Shown here: piece by piece, positions 1 to 9,102 of the stretch
Layout of the letters: each line of letters opens with the position of its first letter
How positions within the stretch are numbered: position 1 is the first letter of the stretch
DNA from: Nitrospinales bacterium
GTDB taxonomy: Bacteria > Nitrospinota_A > UBA7883 > JACRGQ01
Assembly: GCA_023248495.1 (NCBI GenBank)
Contig: JAHFEK010000022.1
Span: forward strand, 1-44,643
Reading direction: 5' to 3'
DNA length: 44,643 nt
Made by a program: the position numbers and the translations under genes
Notes under the pieces: model-generated
Seen by the model: only the letters and a program-made list of their open reading frames with translations
Told to the model about the DNA's origin: nothing
The model's database searches: none

Positions 1-1
1 A

Positions 2-670
2 CTGGGGCGGGCCTATGTCGGCGAGGCGGGCCAAGGGCAAAACGGGGTCAAAATGGCGATGGCGCGCAATGAATTCAACAAAGCGATTCACCTCTATCCG
101 TTGCTGCTTTCGGCCTACAATAACCTGATCCTCGTATACCGGAAACTGGGGCAATACGGGGAAGCAATGAAAATCATGGAGCTGGCCGTGGACATCACCC
201 CGGATAACGCCGAGGACTGGGCAGCGCTGTTCGAGATATTCCTCATAGACGGCGACCAGAAAAAAGCCCACTTCTGCCTGCACAAGGCGCTGAAATACGA
301 TCCGGAAAACCAGATCACCCTTTGCACGGCCGCCGAAACATACGTGCGGCAAGGGCTGTTCAATGAGGCAATCGGGCTGTTTGAAAAAGCGGTGGAAGTG
401 AATCCGTCCGATGCCCGGCTCTACAATTTCCTCGGCATATGCAGCCGCCAGCTCAACCAATACGATCTGGCCATCGGCTATTACCATCACGCGCTGAAGC
501 TGGATCCGGACGATGCGGGCCTGCACCACAACCTCGGCACCGCATACCGCCACATCGGCGAGATAGCGAAGGCCCGCGCGGAATACGAAGCCGCCCTCTG
601 CTTGCAGCCGGACTTCGCCGAGGCGGCCGACGCGCTGAAACGGCTGTCGCACGCCAACACGGCGGGGTGA
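2..670 (+). CDS. TPR-repeat protein, 5' end outside the window
   Basis: The reading frame is already open at base 2, and TPR-like sequence runs through the first internal ATG at 53, so the true start lies upstream. About five or six tetratricopeptide repeats of 34 residues are visible, with recurring motifs such as 'AYNNLILVYRKLGQYGEAM' and 'LYNFLGICSRQLNQYDLAI' and the usual Ala/Gly and Pro positions ('DPENQ', 'NPSDA', 'DPDDA'). TPR superhelices act as protein-protein docking surfaces; no catalytic domain is seen in the visible part. The stop is 10 nt before the start of the following hybrid histidine kinase, so the two are probably co-transcribed and this protein may scaffold that kinase. 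The partner is inference. The N-terminal domain, if any, cannot be seen. Confidence 0.85.
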   Translation: MGRAYVGEAGQGQNGVKMAMARNEFNKAIHLYPLLLSAYNNLILVYRKLGQYGEAMKIMELAVDITPDNAEDWAALFEIFLIDGDQKKAHFCLHKALKYDPENQITLCTAAETYVRQGLFNEAIGLFEKAVEVNPSDARLYNFLGICSRQLNQYDLAIGYYHHALKLDPDDAGLHHNLGTAYRHIGEIAKARAEYEAALCLQPDFAEAADALKRLSHANTAG

Positions 671-680
671 AGGGGGCGGC

Positions 681-2846
681 ATGAACAACCTCAACGAAGC
701 CTCCCCCTCAACATGGCGGAGCAAGAAGGGCTTCCGGCTTTTCATTATCCTGACGGCCTCCATCGCGCTGGCGGAATCCCTCATCATGATTCTGCTGCAG
801 CACTTCGGGGTCACTTCCCATGCAGTCGAAATGTTCCTGGATACGGTGCTATTGACGCTCGTCGTGGGCCCGCTTACCTATATCCTGTTCTACAAAGAAC
901 TGCTTAAAGACATCGCCGCGCGCGCCGAAACCGAGGAAAACCTGCGCGCGCTCACCGGGTCGCTGGAGGAGCAGGTTCGCGTACGCACCGCCAAGCTCGC
1001 TTCGTCCAATGCGGAAACACAGTCCATTCTGGAGTCGACCGCCGACGGCATCCTCCGCATCGATACCAAAGGCGCGATACAGACCGCCAACCGGGCCGCC
1101 CACCGCATCTTGGGGTATCGGGGGATGGAGTTGGTGGGGCAAAATATTTCCGCCATCATTCCCGAAACGTGCCTCAAGGTGCTGGTGGAAGGATATATCG
1201 CCTTCCTCGGCGGCTGGGCGGGAGATACCCTATCGGACACCATTGACGCCGCCGCGGTGAAAAAAGGGGGCGGCGTCATCTCCGTCGAGATCACCATATC
1301 CGAATGCATTATCGACCAGAGAATCTATTACGTGCTTATCATGCGCGATACCACCGAGCGTAAAAAAACATTGGACATCTTGATGGCGCACGAGAAAGCG
1401 CTTTCGGCGGCGCAGTCCATCGCCCACCTCGGCAGTTGGGAGATGGATATCCAAACCGGCAAAATAACCTGCTCCGACGAATTATACAAAATATTTGGCT
1501 TCGAACCCGGAACCGCAGAACCTACATTCGATATGTTCATGGGGTTTGTGCATCCAGATGACAGGAAAATAATAGAAGAACCCATTCCCAATATTTTATC
1601 GGGAAAGATTCCGCACCTTGAGTTTGACATTCGTATAATCCGGCCGGATGGGCAGGAGAGGGTGCTTCACGACAAGTTTGAGGTCATTTTTGGCCCAGAC
1701 GGCAAGCCGGTGAAATTGGCGGGCATTAATATCGACATCACCGAACGCAAAGCGGCGGAGGACAAACTGAAAGCGGCGAAGGAGGAGGCGGAGGCCGCCA
1801 CCGTGCTGAAAGACAAATTCGTCTCGCTCGTTTCCCACGACCTGAAGGGGCCTCTGGGAGCAATGCTTGGTTTTATGCAGATCATACAAAATAAAGACCA
1901 GGAACATCTCTCCCCCATATCGCGGGAAGGACTTAAGCACGGCATCGAATCGGGGTGGAAGATGACGGCGCTCATCGACGACCTGCTGAACCTTGGGCGC
2001 GTGCGCACCGGCAAGATTGCCCCGCATTTCCGCTTTTTCGACGCCTATACCGCCGTCAACAAAGCGATAGCGCAAATCGGCCAGTCCGCCGCGGAAAAAG
2101 GGATAACGATTAAAAACCAGGTGCCGCGCGGCAGCCGCATGTTTGCCGATGAAACGCTCATATCCGAGGTGTTTTACAACCTTCTTTCAAACGCCATCAA
2201 ATTCAGCCGCGCGGGGAATGCCGTAACCGTTTTCATGACCGATGGAGATCCCCCCGCGATCGGCGTGGCGGACAGCGGCACAGGCATCCCCCCAAACCGG
2301 TTGGAAAATCTCTTCAGTTATGAAAAAAAGACCTCCACCCCCGGCACCAATCACGAAACCGGGAGCGGGCTGGGGCTTCCCCTCAGCAACGAAATCATTG
2401 CCGCGCACGGCGGCACGCTGACAATGCGGTCGGATCCGGGAAAGGGAAGCACCTTCTTCGTTTCGTTGCCGCTTGACGAGCGGCCCCGCATCCTATTGGT
2501 TGATGATGAGCCCGCGGAACGGAAACTGCTAATACAGACCCTTGCTCCGCTGGAATCGGACATGCTGGAAGCCAGCGATGGGGATGAAGCTCTCGGCCTG
2601 ATGCGCGGGGAAGGGCGGATCGACCTTGTAGTGTCGAACATTTGGATGCCGGCGGTAAACGGCATGGAGCTGGTGATGCGCATGAAAGAGGACAAGAAGC
2701 TTAGGCATATCCCGGTGATTATGCTCACGTCCGACAATAGCATGGACACCAGGGAAAAAGCGCTGGGCTTGGGCGCGGACGACTTTTCCACCAAGCCGGT
2801 CGACCCGAACGACCTGTTGCCGCGCATCCGCCGCTTCATCGGCTGA
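681..2846 (+). CDS. Membrane-bound hybrid histidine kinase (PAS-PAS-HisKA-HATPase-receiver)
   Basis: A 721-residue sensor kinase. Two hydrophobic segments (about 20-39 and 52-73) enclose only a short external loop, so sensing is probably cytoplasmic. A coiled stretch is followed by two PAS domains (about 108-230 and 238-358), a HisKA dimerisation domain with phosphoacceptor His386 in 'SHDLKGPLG', and a HATPase domain with N-box 'NLLSNAIKFS' (about 500), G1 'DSGTGIP' and G2 'GSGLGLPLS'. A C-terminal receiver domain follows from about 600. The receiver keeps the acidic pair ('LLVDDEP'), the Thr/Ser position ('MLTSDN') and the Lys ('STKPVD'), but the phosphoacceptor position is Asn653 ('VVSNIWMP') instead of Asp. 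It should therefore not be phosphorylated in the ordinary way. An AGGGGG-like ribosome-binding site precedes the ATG. No output domain is fused and the partner regulator is unknown. Confidence 0.93.
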   Translation: MNNLNEASPSTWRSKKGFRLFIILTASIALAESLIMILLQHFGVTSHAVEMFLDTVLLTLVVGPLTYILFYKELLKDIAARAETEENLRALTGSLEEQVRVRTAKLASSNAETQSILESTADGILRIDTKGAIQTANRAAHRILGYRGMELVGQNISAIIPETCLKVLVEGYIAFLGGWAGDTLSDTIDAAAVKKGGGVISVEITISECIIDQRIYYVLIMRDTTERKKTLDILMAHEKALSAAQSIAHLGSWEMDIQTGKITCSDELYKIFGFEPGTAEPTFDMFMGFVHPDDRKIIEEPIPNILSGKIPHLEFDIRIIRPDGQERVLHDKFEVIFGPDGKPVKLAGINIDITERKAAEDKLKAAKEEAEAATVLKDKFVSLVSHDLKGPLGAMLGFMQIIQNKDQEHLSPISREGLKHGIESGWKMTALIDDLLNLGRVRTGKIAPHFRFFDAYTAVNKAIAQIGQSAAEKGITIKNQVPRGSRMFADETLISEVFYNLLSNAIKFSRAGNAVTVFMTDGDPPAIGVADSGTGIPPNRLENLFSYEKKTSTPGTNHETGSGLGLPLSNEIIAAHGGTLTMRSDPGKGSTFFVSLPLDERPRILLVDDEPAERKLLIQTLAPLESDMLEASDGDEALGLMRGEGRIDLVVSNIWMPAVNGMELVMRMKEDKKLRHIPVIMLTSDNSMDTREKALGLGADDFSTKPVDPNDLLPRIRRFIG

Positions 2847-2854
2847 ATAAATAA

Positions 2855-2890
2855 AAAAGCCCGGGGGTTTTAAAAAACCTCCGGGCTTTT
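2855..2890. terminator. Bidirectional rho-independent terminator
   Basis: A near-perfect 17-bp inverted repeat (arms 2855-2871 and 2874-2890, one G.U-type mismatch) has a GC-rich core 'GCCCGG' flanked by A and T tracts on both sides. It therefore gives a hairpin followed by U residues in either direction. It sits between the convergent hybrid kinase gene (plus) and initiator tRNA gene (minus) and can end both transcripts. Confidence 0.9.
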
Positions 2891-2898
2891 AACGTCAT

Positions 2899-2975
<77 letters not shown>

Positions 2976-2980
2976 TTGTG

Positions 2981-3009
2981 ATAATGGGTTAACCGGCGTT
3001 TAAAGTCAA
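2981..3009 (-). promoter_or_regulatory. Promoter of the initiator tRNA gene
   Basis: On the minus strand TTGACT (3004-3009, one mismatch to the sigma-70 -35 consensus) lies 17 nt from CATTAT (2981-2986, four of six matches to the -10). Only five bases separate the -10 from the mature tRNA 5' end at 2975. Transcription would thus begin at or within a base or two of tRNA position 1, leaving almost no 5' leader. Confidence 0.6.
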
Positions 3010-3153
3010 TCCCAAATCATCGATAAAAACGCGCGGGGGGGATGACGCCCGTTCAAATAACGGAAAATACTACCCTCGGCTCCCGGTATAAGGATAGAAT
3101 AAAGCGGTTATTAGGGACTACGAGGAGCTTGGCGTGTTCAAAAGGAGCAATGC

Positions 3154-4449
3154 ATGGGCAATGATACCGTTACGGTCACCAATAACGCCACCGGCAAATC
3201 GGCCGAATTTCCGTTGCTGAAGGGAACGCACGGGCCGGACGTGGCGGACATCTCGACGCTATACCAAAAGCTGGGCATTTTCACCTACGATCCCGGTTTC
3301 AAATCAACCGGCAGCTGCAAGAGCGCCATCACCTTTATCGACGGCGAAGAAGGAATACTGCTCTACCGCGGCTACCCCATCGAACAGTTGGCGGAACAAA
3401 GCAGCTATCCGGAAGTCTGCTACCTCCTTTATTACGGCGAATTGCCGAATAAAAAGCAGTACGCCGATTTCGATAAGATCATGAATCACCACAGCATGGT
3501 GAACGAATCGTTGCGGACTTTCTACCAGGGTTTTCACCACAACGCCCACCCCATGGCGATCATGGTGGGAGTGGTGGGAGCGCTATCGGCCTTTTATCAC
3601 GACTCGCTGGAAATCGGCGATCTGCGGCATCAGGAGATCAGCGCGCACCGGCTGATCGCCAAAATGCCGACCATCGCGGCGGCCTGTTACAAACACAGCG
3701 TCGGCCAGCCGATGGTCTACCCCAACAACAAAATGGGCTACGCCGCGAACTTCCTGAACATGATGTTCAGCGTACCGGCGGACGACTATGAGGTGAACCC
3801 GGTGCATGCCAGGGCGCTTGATCTCCTTTTCACCCTGCACGCCGACCACGAACAGAACGCCAGCACCAGCACGGTGCGGCTGGCCGGCAGCTCCGAAGCC
3901 AACCCCTTCGCGGCGGTGAGCGCCGGCATCGGGGCGCTGTGGGGCCCCGCACACGGCGGCGCCAACGAGGCGGTGATCCGGATGCTGGAAGAGATCGGGG
4001 ATGCGAAAAACATCGATAAATTCATCGCCCGCGCCAAGGATAAAAACGACACCTTCCGCTTGATGGGCTTCGGCCACCGCGTCTATAAAAACTACGATCC
4101 ACGCGCCCGCATCATCGCCAAGATGGCCAAGGAAATGCTGGGCACCACCAGCGGCACCGACCCGCTGCTGGAAATATCGCTGAAGCTGGAGGAGATCGCG
4201 CTCAAGGACGAGTACTTCATCGGACGCAAACTCTATCCGAACGTCGACTTCTATTCCGGGATCATATACAAAGCTATGGGTATTCCCACCAACATGTTCA
4301 CGGTGCTCTTCTCCATCGCCCGCACCATCGGGTGGATCACCCAGTGGCACGAAATGATCAACGATCCGCAGCGCTCAATCGGGCGCCCGCGCCAACTTTA
4401 CACCGGCGCGGCCAAACGTGATTATGTGCCGATCAATGCCCGAGGGTGA
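3154..4449 (+). CDS. gltA: Citrate synthase (type II, hexameric family)
   Basis: Catalyses condensation of oxaloacetate and acetyl-CoA to citrate, the entry step of the TCA cycle, in the cytoplasm. The 431-residue length is close to E. coli GltA (427). The catalytic triad is present: His267 in 'GPAHGGANE', His308 in '[14 protein letters not shown]' and Asp365 in 'YPNVDFYSG', all offset by +3 from E. coli H264/H305/D362. '[11 protein letters not shown]' is also conserved. The N-terminal beta-rich extension typical of the Gram-negative type II family is present ('[23 protein letters not shown]'-like region, about 47-69). The ATG at 3154 has an AAGGAG Shine-Dalgarno 6 nt upstream. It appears monocistronic or co-transcribed with the receiver-CheC gene 46 nt downstream, although that gene has its own -10-like box. 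Confidence 0.97.
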   Translation: MGNDTVTVTNNATGKSAEFPLLKGTHGPDVADISTLYQKLGIFTYDPGFKSTGSCKSAITFIDGEEGILLYRGYPIEQLAEQSSYPEVCYLLYYGELPNKKQYADFDKIMNHHSMVNESLRTFYQGFHHNAHPMAIMVGVVGALSAFYHDSLEIGDLRHQEISAHRLIAKMPTIAAACYKHSVGQPMVYPNNKMGYAANFLNMMFSVPADDYEVNPVHARALDLLFTLHADHEQNASTSTVRLAGSSEANPFAAVSAGIGALWGPAHGGANEAVIRMLEEIGDAKNIDKFIARAKDKNDTFRLMGFGHRVYKNYDPRARIIAKMAKEMLGTTSGTDPLLEISLKLEEIALKDEYFIGRKLYPNVDFYSGIIYKAMGIPTNMFTVLFSIARTIGWITQWHEMINDPQRSIGRPRQLYTGAAKRDYVPINARG

Positions 4450-4451
4450 GG

Positions 4452-4457
4452 TATAAT
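4452..4457 (+). promoter_or_regulatory. -10-like box of the receiver-CheC gene
   Basis: A perfect TATAAT lies just after the citrate synthase stop and 38 nt before the TTG start at 4496. No convincing -35 is visible. It suggests the downstream gene can be transcribed independently of gltA. Confidence 0.4.
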
Positions 4458-4495
4458 CCTTCAGGGTTAGATTGAACTGTTTGAGGAGAGACCCA

Positions 4496-5500
4496 TTGAC
4501 CGTAAATAAAATGACCGCCCTGCTGATCGATGACTCGAAGTTGTCGCGCAATCTGCTGAAGCATTACATCTTCAGCGAATACGACGACGTGGAAGTTATC
4601 GAAGAAAACCGCGGCGCGGCCGGTCTGGAAGCCTATTTCAGTCTGGAACCGAACCTCACCTTCCTGGACCTCACCATGCCCGAGATGAACGGATTCCAGT
4701 TCCTTGAGGAGGTGAAAAAGCGCGGCAAAAAGGGGAAAATCGCCGTGCTCTCGGCCGACGTGCAGGAGATAAGCCAGCAAACCGCGTTCAATCTGGGGGC
4801 CGATTTCTTTATCCCGAAACCAATAAAGACCCAGTTGGTAAAAATCAACGGCATCGTCGACCAGATCCGCGGCGGTCTCGGTTTGGGAACCATTCAGCTT
4901 ACCCGGGATCAGAAAGAATCCATCGCGGAAGTATTCAACATCGGGGTCGGCAAAGCTGCCGATTCACTTTCAAAACTCACCGGGCTTAAAATCGACCTCA
5001 GCATTCCGCAAGTGGAAATAGTGGAGCGCTCATCCTTGGCCACTTCGTTGCGCGATCACTTCAACCTGAAAGAAAAAGTGATTACTCTGCAGCAGGGCTT
5101 TAAAGGGGATTTCCACGGCATGGCATTTCTCATCCTTCCCCCGGATAAGTTGCGCGAACTGGTGGGCCTCATCCTGAGCGGCGAAGCGGATCTGAACGAG
5201 GAAGACGTCTATCGAGACAGCGCCATGGAAATCGGCAACATCATCATCAGCTCCTGCCTCAGCGCCTTCGGCAATACGGTGGAAACGCCGCTCACGCTCC
5301 TTCCCCCCGCGATGGTGGAAGCGGAAGAGGACATTTTGACGGGCAGTGGCGGCGACCCCTCTTTCATGCGCCACGCGCTGGTGGCCCGCGTCGGCCTTGG
5401 CATACGGCAACGCAACATCAGTGGTTTTCTGGTTCTGGTAATCAGCGTGGGAAGCATGAAGCTGCTCCTCGCCTGCCTTGAAAAAATGACCCGCGATTAA
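4496..5500 (+). CDS. Receiver domain fused to a CheC/CheX-type phosphatase
   Basis: A 334-residue two-domain signalling protein. Residues about 1-125 form a CheY-like receiver: acidic pair in 'LLIDDSKLSRN', phosphoacceptor Asp58 in 'LTFLDLTMPEMNG', and Lys in 'IPKPIKT'. Residues about 135-334 are a CheC-like domain with both phosphatase half-sites. Each shows E-x2-N followed 22 residues later by Pro ('AEVFN...SIP' and 'DSAMEIGN...LLP'), the known signature of CheC/CheX/FliY enzymes that hydrolyse CheY-P. Having both sites suggests activity toward its own or another receiver. No chemotaxis genes lie nearby. The start is chosen as TTG 4496 because GAGGAG (4483-4488) sits 7 nt upstream; an in-frame TTG at 4472 has no ribosome-binding site and ATG 4511 is a weaker alternative. 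Confidence 0.88.
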   Translation: MTVNKMTALLIDDSKLSRNLLKHYIFSEYDDVEVIEENRGAAGLEAYFSLEPNLTFLDLTMPEMNGFQFLEEVKKRGKKGKIAVLSADVQEISQQTAFNLGADFFIPKPIKTQLVKINGIVDQIRGGLGLGTIQLTRDQKESIAEVFNIGVGKAADSLSKLTGLKIDLSIPQVEIVERSSLATSLRDHFNLKEKVITLQQGFKGDFHGMAFLILPPDKLRELVGLILSGEADLNEEDVYRDSAMEIGNIIISSCLSAFGNTVETPLTLLPPAMVEAEEDILTGSGGDPSFMRHALVARVGLGIRQRNISGFLVLVISVGSMKLLLACLEKMTRD

Positions 5501-5518
5501 ACCGGCCGTTTCCGAAAA

Positions 5519-6247
5519 TCAGCGGAAAAGGCGGGCGGTGATGCGGCTATATTCCGCATCGAACTCTTTCAAGACCCCCTCGGCGGCGAACGAAAAATGC
5601 CCGGCGGGCGCGATGATCACATGCTCCAACAGCCTCACTCCCATAACGGCGGCGGTGAAGCCGGTCGCGCGCGTAAGCGCCCGGTCTTCATCCGAGGGCA
5701 ATGGCTCACCGCCTGGATGGTTGTGCGCCAACACGATGGCCGCCGCGCCGCTTTTCACCGCTCGCTCCACTATCTGCCGGGGCGTAACCGGCACCTCGGT
5801 GGCGGTGCCGGCGGCGATACTCTCTTCGTCCACGATCTCGTGCGCGGCGCTGAGGTAAATTACGCGGAACACCTCGTGCTTCAACCCGCGCATGGCGTGG
5901 TCAAGGTAATCCAGCACCTCTTCGCTGTTGTTGAGGTATGGCCTCCCCATCATCCGCTCGCGCAGGAATTTGCGGGTGATCTGGTGGATGAACTTTATCC
6001 CAAAGGCGTTATTGGGGCCAACCCCTTTAATCACGGTCAAGTCGGCCAGCTCGGCCTCCAGCACGTTGCGGAGCGTCTTGAATTTCCCCAGCACGCCGCG
6101 TGCCGCCTGTTTGCAATCCCGGCGCGGAGTGGCGAGCGTAAGCAGCAACTCGATAATCTCCTCATCGGTGAACTTTTCCAGGCCATACTGGAGAAATTTT
6201 TCCCGCAGCCGTTGGCGATGCCCTTCGCGGTCCGGCATATCCGTCAC
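5519..6247 (-). CDS. radC: RadC/JAB-domain DNA repair-type protein
   Basis: A 242-residue RadC-family protein. The N-terminal half carries a UPF0758 helix-hairpin-helix-like region ('LADLTVIKGVGPNNAFGIKF', about 68-87) and the C-terminal half a JAB1/MPN metalloprotease-like domain. Its zinc motif is intact: Glu in 'HEVFRVIYLS', then 'HNHPGG' (175-180) and 'PSDED' (184-188). The biological role of RadC remains unsettled despite the name, so DNA repair is historical. The GTG start overlaps the TGA stop of the upstream UbiA gene by 4 nt (GTGA), implying translational coupling as last gene of the minus-strand run. It converges on the receiver-CheC gene with only 18 bp between the stops. Confidence 0.92.
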   Translation of the reverse strand: MTDMPDREGHRQRLREKFLQYGLEKFTDEEIIELLLTLATPRRDCKQAARGVLGKFKTLRNVLEAELADLTVIKGVGPNNAFGIKFIHQITRKFLRERMMGRPYLNNSEEVLDYLDHAMRGLKHEVFRVIYLSAAHEIVDEESIAAGTATEVPVTPRQIVERAVKSGAAAIVLAHNHPGGEPLPSDEDRALTRATGFTAAVMGVRLLEHVIIAPAGHFSFAAEGVLKEFDAEYSRITARLFR

Positions 6248-7101
6248 CGCCCGTAAATATCCACGAGGGTGAACACCATAAGCCCCACCGATATCATGCC
6301 ATTCACGTTGAAGAAGGCCACGTTCACGTTCCGCAGGTCGTCCGGTCTCACAAGCCGATGTTCATACCACAACAGCGCTGCGGTGCAAACGACCCCCGCC
6401 AGGTATATCCACCCCAGCGTTCCCGCCACGTACCATAACGCCACAAGAAAGAGAATCATCACCGCGTGTGCCATTGCGGCAAGCCGTAATCCCCGCGCCA
6501 CGCCGAAACGGGAAGGTATGGAGAAGAGGCCAAGTGCGCGGTCATGATCCACATCCTGGCAACTATAGATGATGTCCAGCCCCAAAAGCCAAAAAACCAC
6601 CGCCGCGCCGAGCAACAACGGTGGCGCGGCCACCGCCGCCGTTACCGCTATCCACGCGCCCACCGGCGCGAGCGCCAACGCGATACCAAGAAACAGATGC
6701 GAATACGGGGTGAACCGTTTGGTGAATGAGTAAAAGAAAACCACCGCAAGCGCCGCCGGCGATAGATAAAAAGCGAGGGGATTGATAAAGCGGCAGGTGG
6801 CGGCGAACAACGCCGACATGACAACTGTGAAAACAATATATGCCGCGCGGCGCGCCCGTCCCGCCGCAAGGGGACGGTTTTGGGTGCGTGGATTGGAACT
6901 GTCGAACCGGGCATCGGAAAGCCGGTTAAAAGCCATCGCGGCGCTGCGGGCTAAAACCATCGCCGCCAGGATCAGCCCCAGCAGGCGCGGCGCTGGCATC
7001 CCCCCCGCCGCGATAAACGCCCCCATTACCGCAAACGGCATGGCGAACAGCGTATGCTCCACCTTGATGTCCTTGAGGATGAAACCGAGGTCCTTTACCA
7101 T
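6244..7101 (-). CDS. UbiA-family polyprenyltransferase (MqnP/UbiA-like)
   Basis: An integral membrane prenyltransferase of 285 residues with about eight or nine hydrophobic segments. Both Asp-rich Mg-diphosphate motifs are present: 'NRLSDARFDSSNPRT' (N59, D63, D67) and 'DIIYSCQDVDHDR' (D176, D183, D187). This family attaches the isoprenoid tail to an aromatic quinone precursor. In ubiquinone makers it is 4-hydroxybenzoate polyprenyltransferase (UbiA); in futalosine-pathway bacteria the close relative MqnP acts in menaquinone synthesis. The sequence alone does not decide, and no other quinone genes are adjacent. A polyprenyl diphosphate synthase that could supply the donor lies at 19.6 kb. The ATG overlaps the end of the helicase gene by 7 nt, and a GGAGG ribosome-binding site falls within that helicase's Gly/Arg tail. 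Confidence 0.88.
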   Translation of the reverse strand: MVKDLGFILKDIKVEHTLFAMPFAVMGAFIAAGGMPAPRLLGLILAAMVLARSAAMAFNRLSDARFDSSNPRTQNRPLAAGRARRAAYIVFTVVMSALFAATCRFINPLAFYLSPAALAVVFFYSFTKRFTPYSHLFLGIALALAPVGAWIAVTAAVAAPPLLLGAAVVFWLLGLDIIYSCQDVDHDRALGLFSIPSRFGVARGLRLAAMAHAVMILFLVALWYVAGTLGWIYLAGVVCTAALLWYEHRLVRPDDLRNVNVAFFNVNGMISVGLMVFTLVDIYGR

Positions 7102-9092
7102 CGCCTCCCCCCCCCCGAATATTTGCCGGAATAACCGCTCCCGAATCCGCCGCCATATCCCCCCCCCGCCCCGCCGCTGGCGGGAGCGCGATTGGCGTGA
7201 TAACTCAGTTTTTGCTCGACGACGTCTTCAGGGATGTCCCCCAGAAACACGGAGGGCTTCGCGATATCGCGCTTGCCGAAAATGCGGCGGCTCATGGCAT
7301 GTGTAATATAGAGTTTTCGCATGGCGCGGGTCATCCCCACGTAGCAGAGGCGGCGCTCTTCATCCATCTGGTCATCATCTTTCAGGCTGTTGGCGTGCGG
7401 CAGCAGTCCATCTTCCAATCCCGCCATGAAAACAACCGGGAATTCCAGGCCCTTTGATACGTGCAGTGTCATGATGCAAACGGCATCTGATTTTTCGTCC
7501 ACGAGGTCGGCCTCGGACTGCAACGAGGTACGCTCCAGAAATTCAACTATCGGTTCGTTGGCATATGGCGCATTGGCAAGTTCCTGAAGGTTTTCGGCGC
7601 GGGCATCGTCCTGGGCCGTCTTTTTCTCCTTCAATGCGTCAAGATATCCGCTTTTTTCCAGCGTGAACTTTATCAACGCCGCCGCCGGCATACCATCCCC
7701 CGCATCCTTGATTTCACCGATGAGCCGGCTAAATTCCAACAACTTTTTTTTAGCGCTGGCGGAGACGCCGTTATCCATTGCGCAGGCGGCCAGCGGCGAA
7801 ATGTTTTTTGAGCGGGCGAATTCCTTCAGCTTCAAAATGCTGGTGGCCCCAACACCGCGCGGAGGGAACGCAATGGCACGCTGAAAGCTGATCTCGTCGG
7901 TGCCATTCATCGCAAGACGAAGCCACGCCATAAGATCTTTCACTTCCTTGCGGTCATAGAACTTGAGACCGCCGTACACGCGGTACGGTATCCCTTTTTG
8001 GTTAAACGCTTCTTCAATAACGCGGGATTGCGCGTTGGTCCGGTAAAAGACTGCCACATCGCCGAACCGGCGCCGCCCTTCGTCCACCGCTTTTTTTATT
8101 TCGCGTGCCACGAAGTCGGCTTCATCCAGCTCGTCGGCGGTGGTCGCCAGGGTAATCGGTTCGCCGGGGGCGGCTTTGGTCCACAGGGTTTTTTCTTTGC
8201 GTCCTTCGATGGCGGCCACCACGCCGTGGGCCGCTTTCAGGATGTTGCCGGTGCTGCGGTAATTTTCCTCCAGCAGGATCACCTTGCAGTTCTTGAAATT
8301 CTTCTCGAAGTCGGTGATGTTCCCCACCCGCGCGCCGCGCCACCGGTAGATGCTTTGGTCGTCGTCGCCCACGACGAAAATATTATTGTGACCGCTCCCC
8401 AACAAATAAATGAGACGGTACTGCACCAGATTGGTGTCCTGAAATTCGTCCACCATGATGAACTGAAAATAGCCGCGGTACGTCTCCAGCACTTCGGGGC
8501 ACGTCTCGAACAGCCGTATCACCTGCACCATCAGGTCGTCGAAATCGACGGCGTTGTTTTCCTTCAACCGCTCCTGGTACTGGAAAAAAATGCCGGCCAC
8601 CGCCTTGCCCGCCCGCTGCGCGCCATCGGTGGCCATATGTTCCGGGCCTTTCAGGTCATTCTTGTATTTGCTGATAAGCGCCATCACCTTGCGGTGCGGC
8701 AACTCGTTATCTTCGATCCCCTTTTCTTTCATGATCGCCTTTACCAGCGATTTTTGGTCCGATGCGTCGAATACCACCGGCATCGTGGCATAGCCCAGCT
8801 TGGGCCACTCGGTCTTGAGTATGCGCAGGCAGGTGGCGTGAAAGGTGGAAACCCACATGCGGCTCACATCGATACCCAAGAGATGCGCAATGCGCTCTTT
8901 CATCTCCTGCGCCGCTTTGTTGGTGAACGTGACGCAGAGGATGGACCACGGGGAGGCCCCCATTTCGACCAGCCGCGCGGCGCGCGCGGTGATGACGCGC
9001 GTCTTGCCCGAACCCGCCCCGGCCAGCACCAGCGCCGGGCCGAATACATGATCCACCGCCTCGCGCTGGCGTGCGTTAAGCGGGATTTCCAT
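7095..9092 (-). CDS. UvrD/PcrA/Rep-type superfamily 1 DNA helicase
   Basis: A 665-residue ATP-dependent 3'-5' DNA helicase. Motif I is GAGSGKT (25-31), motif II 'DEFQDTN' (215-221) and motif III 'VGDDDQSIYRWRGA' (241-254); 'EENYRST', 'LHVSKGLEFPVVF' and 'YVGMTRA' give motifs IV-VI. It belongs to the UvrD/PcrA/Rep group that acts in repair and clearing of replication or transcription conflicts; with no RecB-like nuclease tail it is a stand-alone helicase. The extreme C-terminus is a short Gly/Ser/Tyr-rich tail instead of the longer PcrA RNA-polymerase-binding Tudor region, so the exact orthologue (Rep, UvrD or PcrA) is left open. It lies 10 nt downstream of the VKOR-DsbA gene in the same run. 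Confidence 0.95.
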   Translation of the reverse strand: MEIPLNARQREAVDHVFGPALVLAGAGSGKTRVITARAARLVEMGASPWSILCVTFTNKAAQEMKERIAHLLGIDVSRMWVSTFHATCLRILKTEWPKLGYATMPVVFDASDQKSLVKAIMKEKGIEDNELPHRKVMALISKYKNDLKGPEHMATDGAQRAGKAVAGIFFQYQERLKENNAVDFDDLMVQVIRLFETCPEVLETYRGYFQFIMVDEFQDTNLVQYRLIYLLGSGHNNIFVVGDDDQSIYRWRGARVGNITDFEKNFKNCKVILLEENYRSTGNILKAAHGVVAAIEGRKEKTLWTKAAPGEPITLATTADELDEADFVAREIKKAVDEGRRRFGDVAVFYRTNAQSRVIEEAFNQKGIPYRVYGGLKFYDRKEVKDLMAWLRLAMNGTDEISFQRAIAFPPRGVGATSILKLKEFARSKNISPLAACAMDNGVSASAKKKLLEFSRLIGEIKDAGDGMPAAALIKFTLEKSGYLDALKEKKTAQDDARAENLQELANAPYANEPIVEFLERTSLQSEADLVDEKSDAVCIMTLHVSKGLEFPVVFMAGLEDGLLPHANSLKDDDQMDEERRLCYVGMTRAMRKLYITHAMSRRIFGKRDIAKPSVFLGDIPEDVVEQKLSYHANRAPASGGAGGGYGGGFGSGYSGKYSGGGRRW

Positions 9093-9102
9093 CGGCGGGA
9101 TG

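Noticed and set aside
3583-4350. 255-codon open frame antisense to citrate synthase
   Set aside because: Shadow of a highly conserved gene with no independent support.
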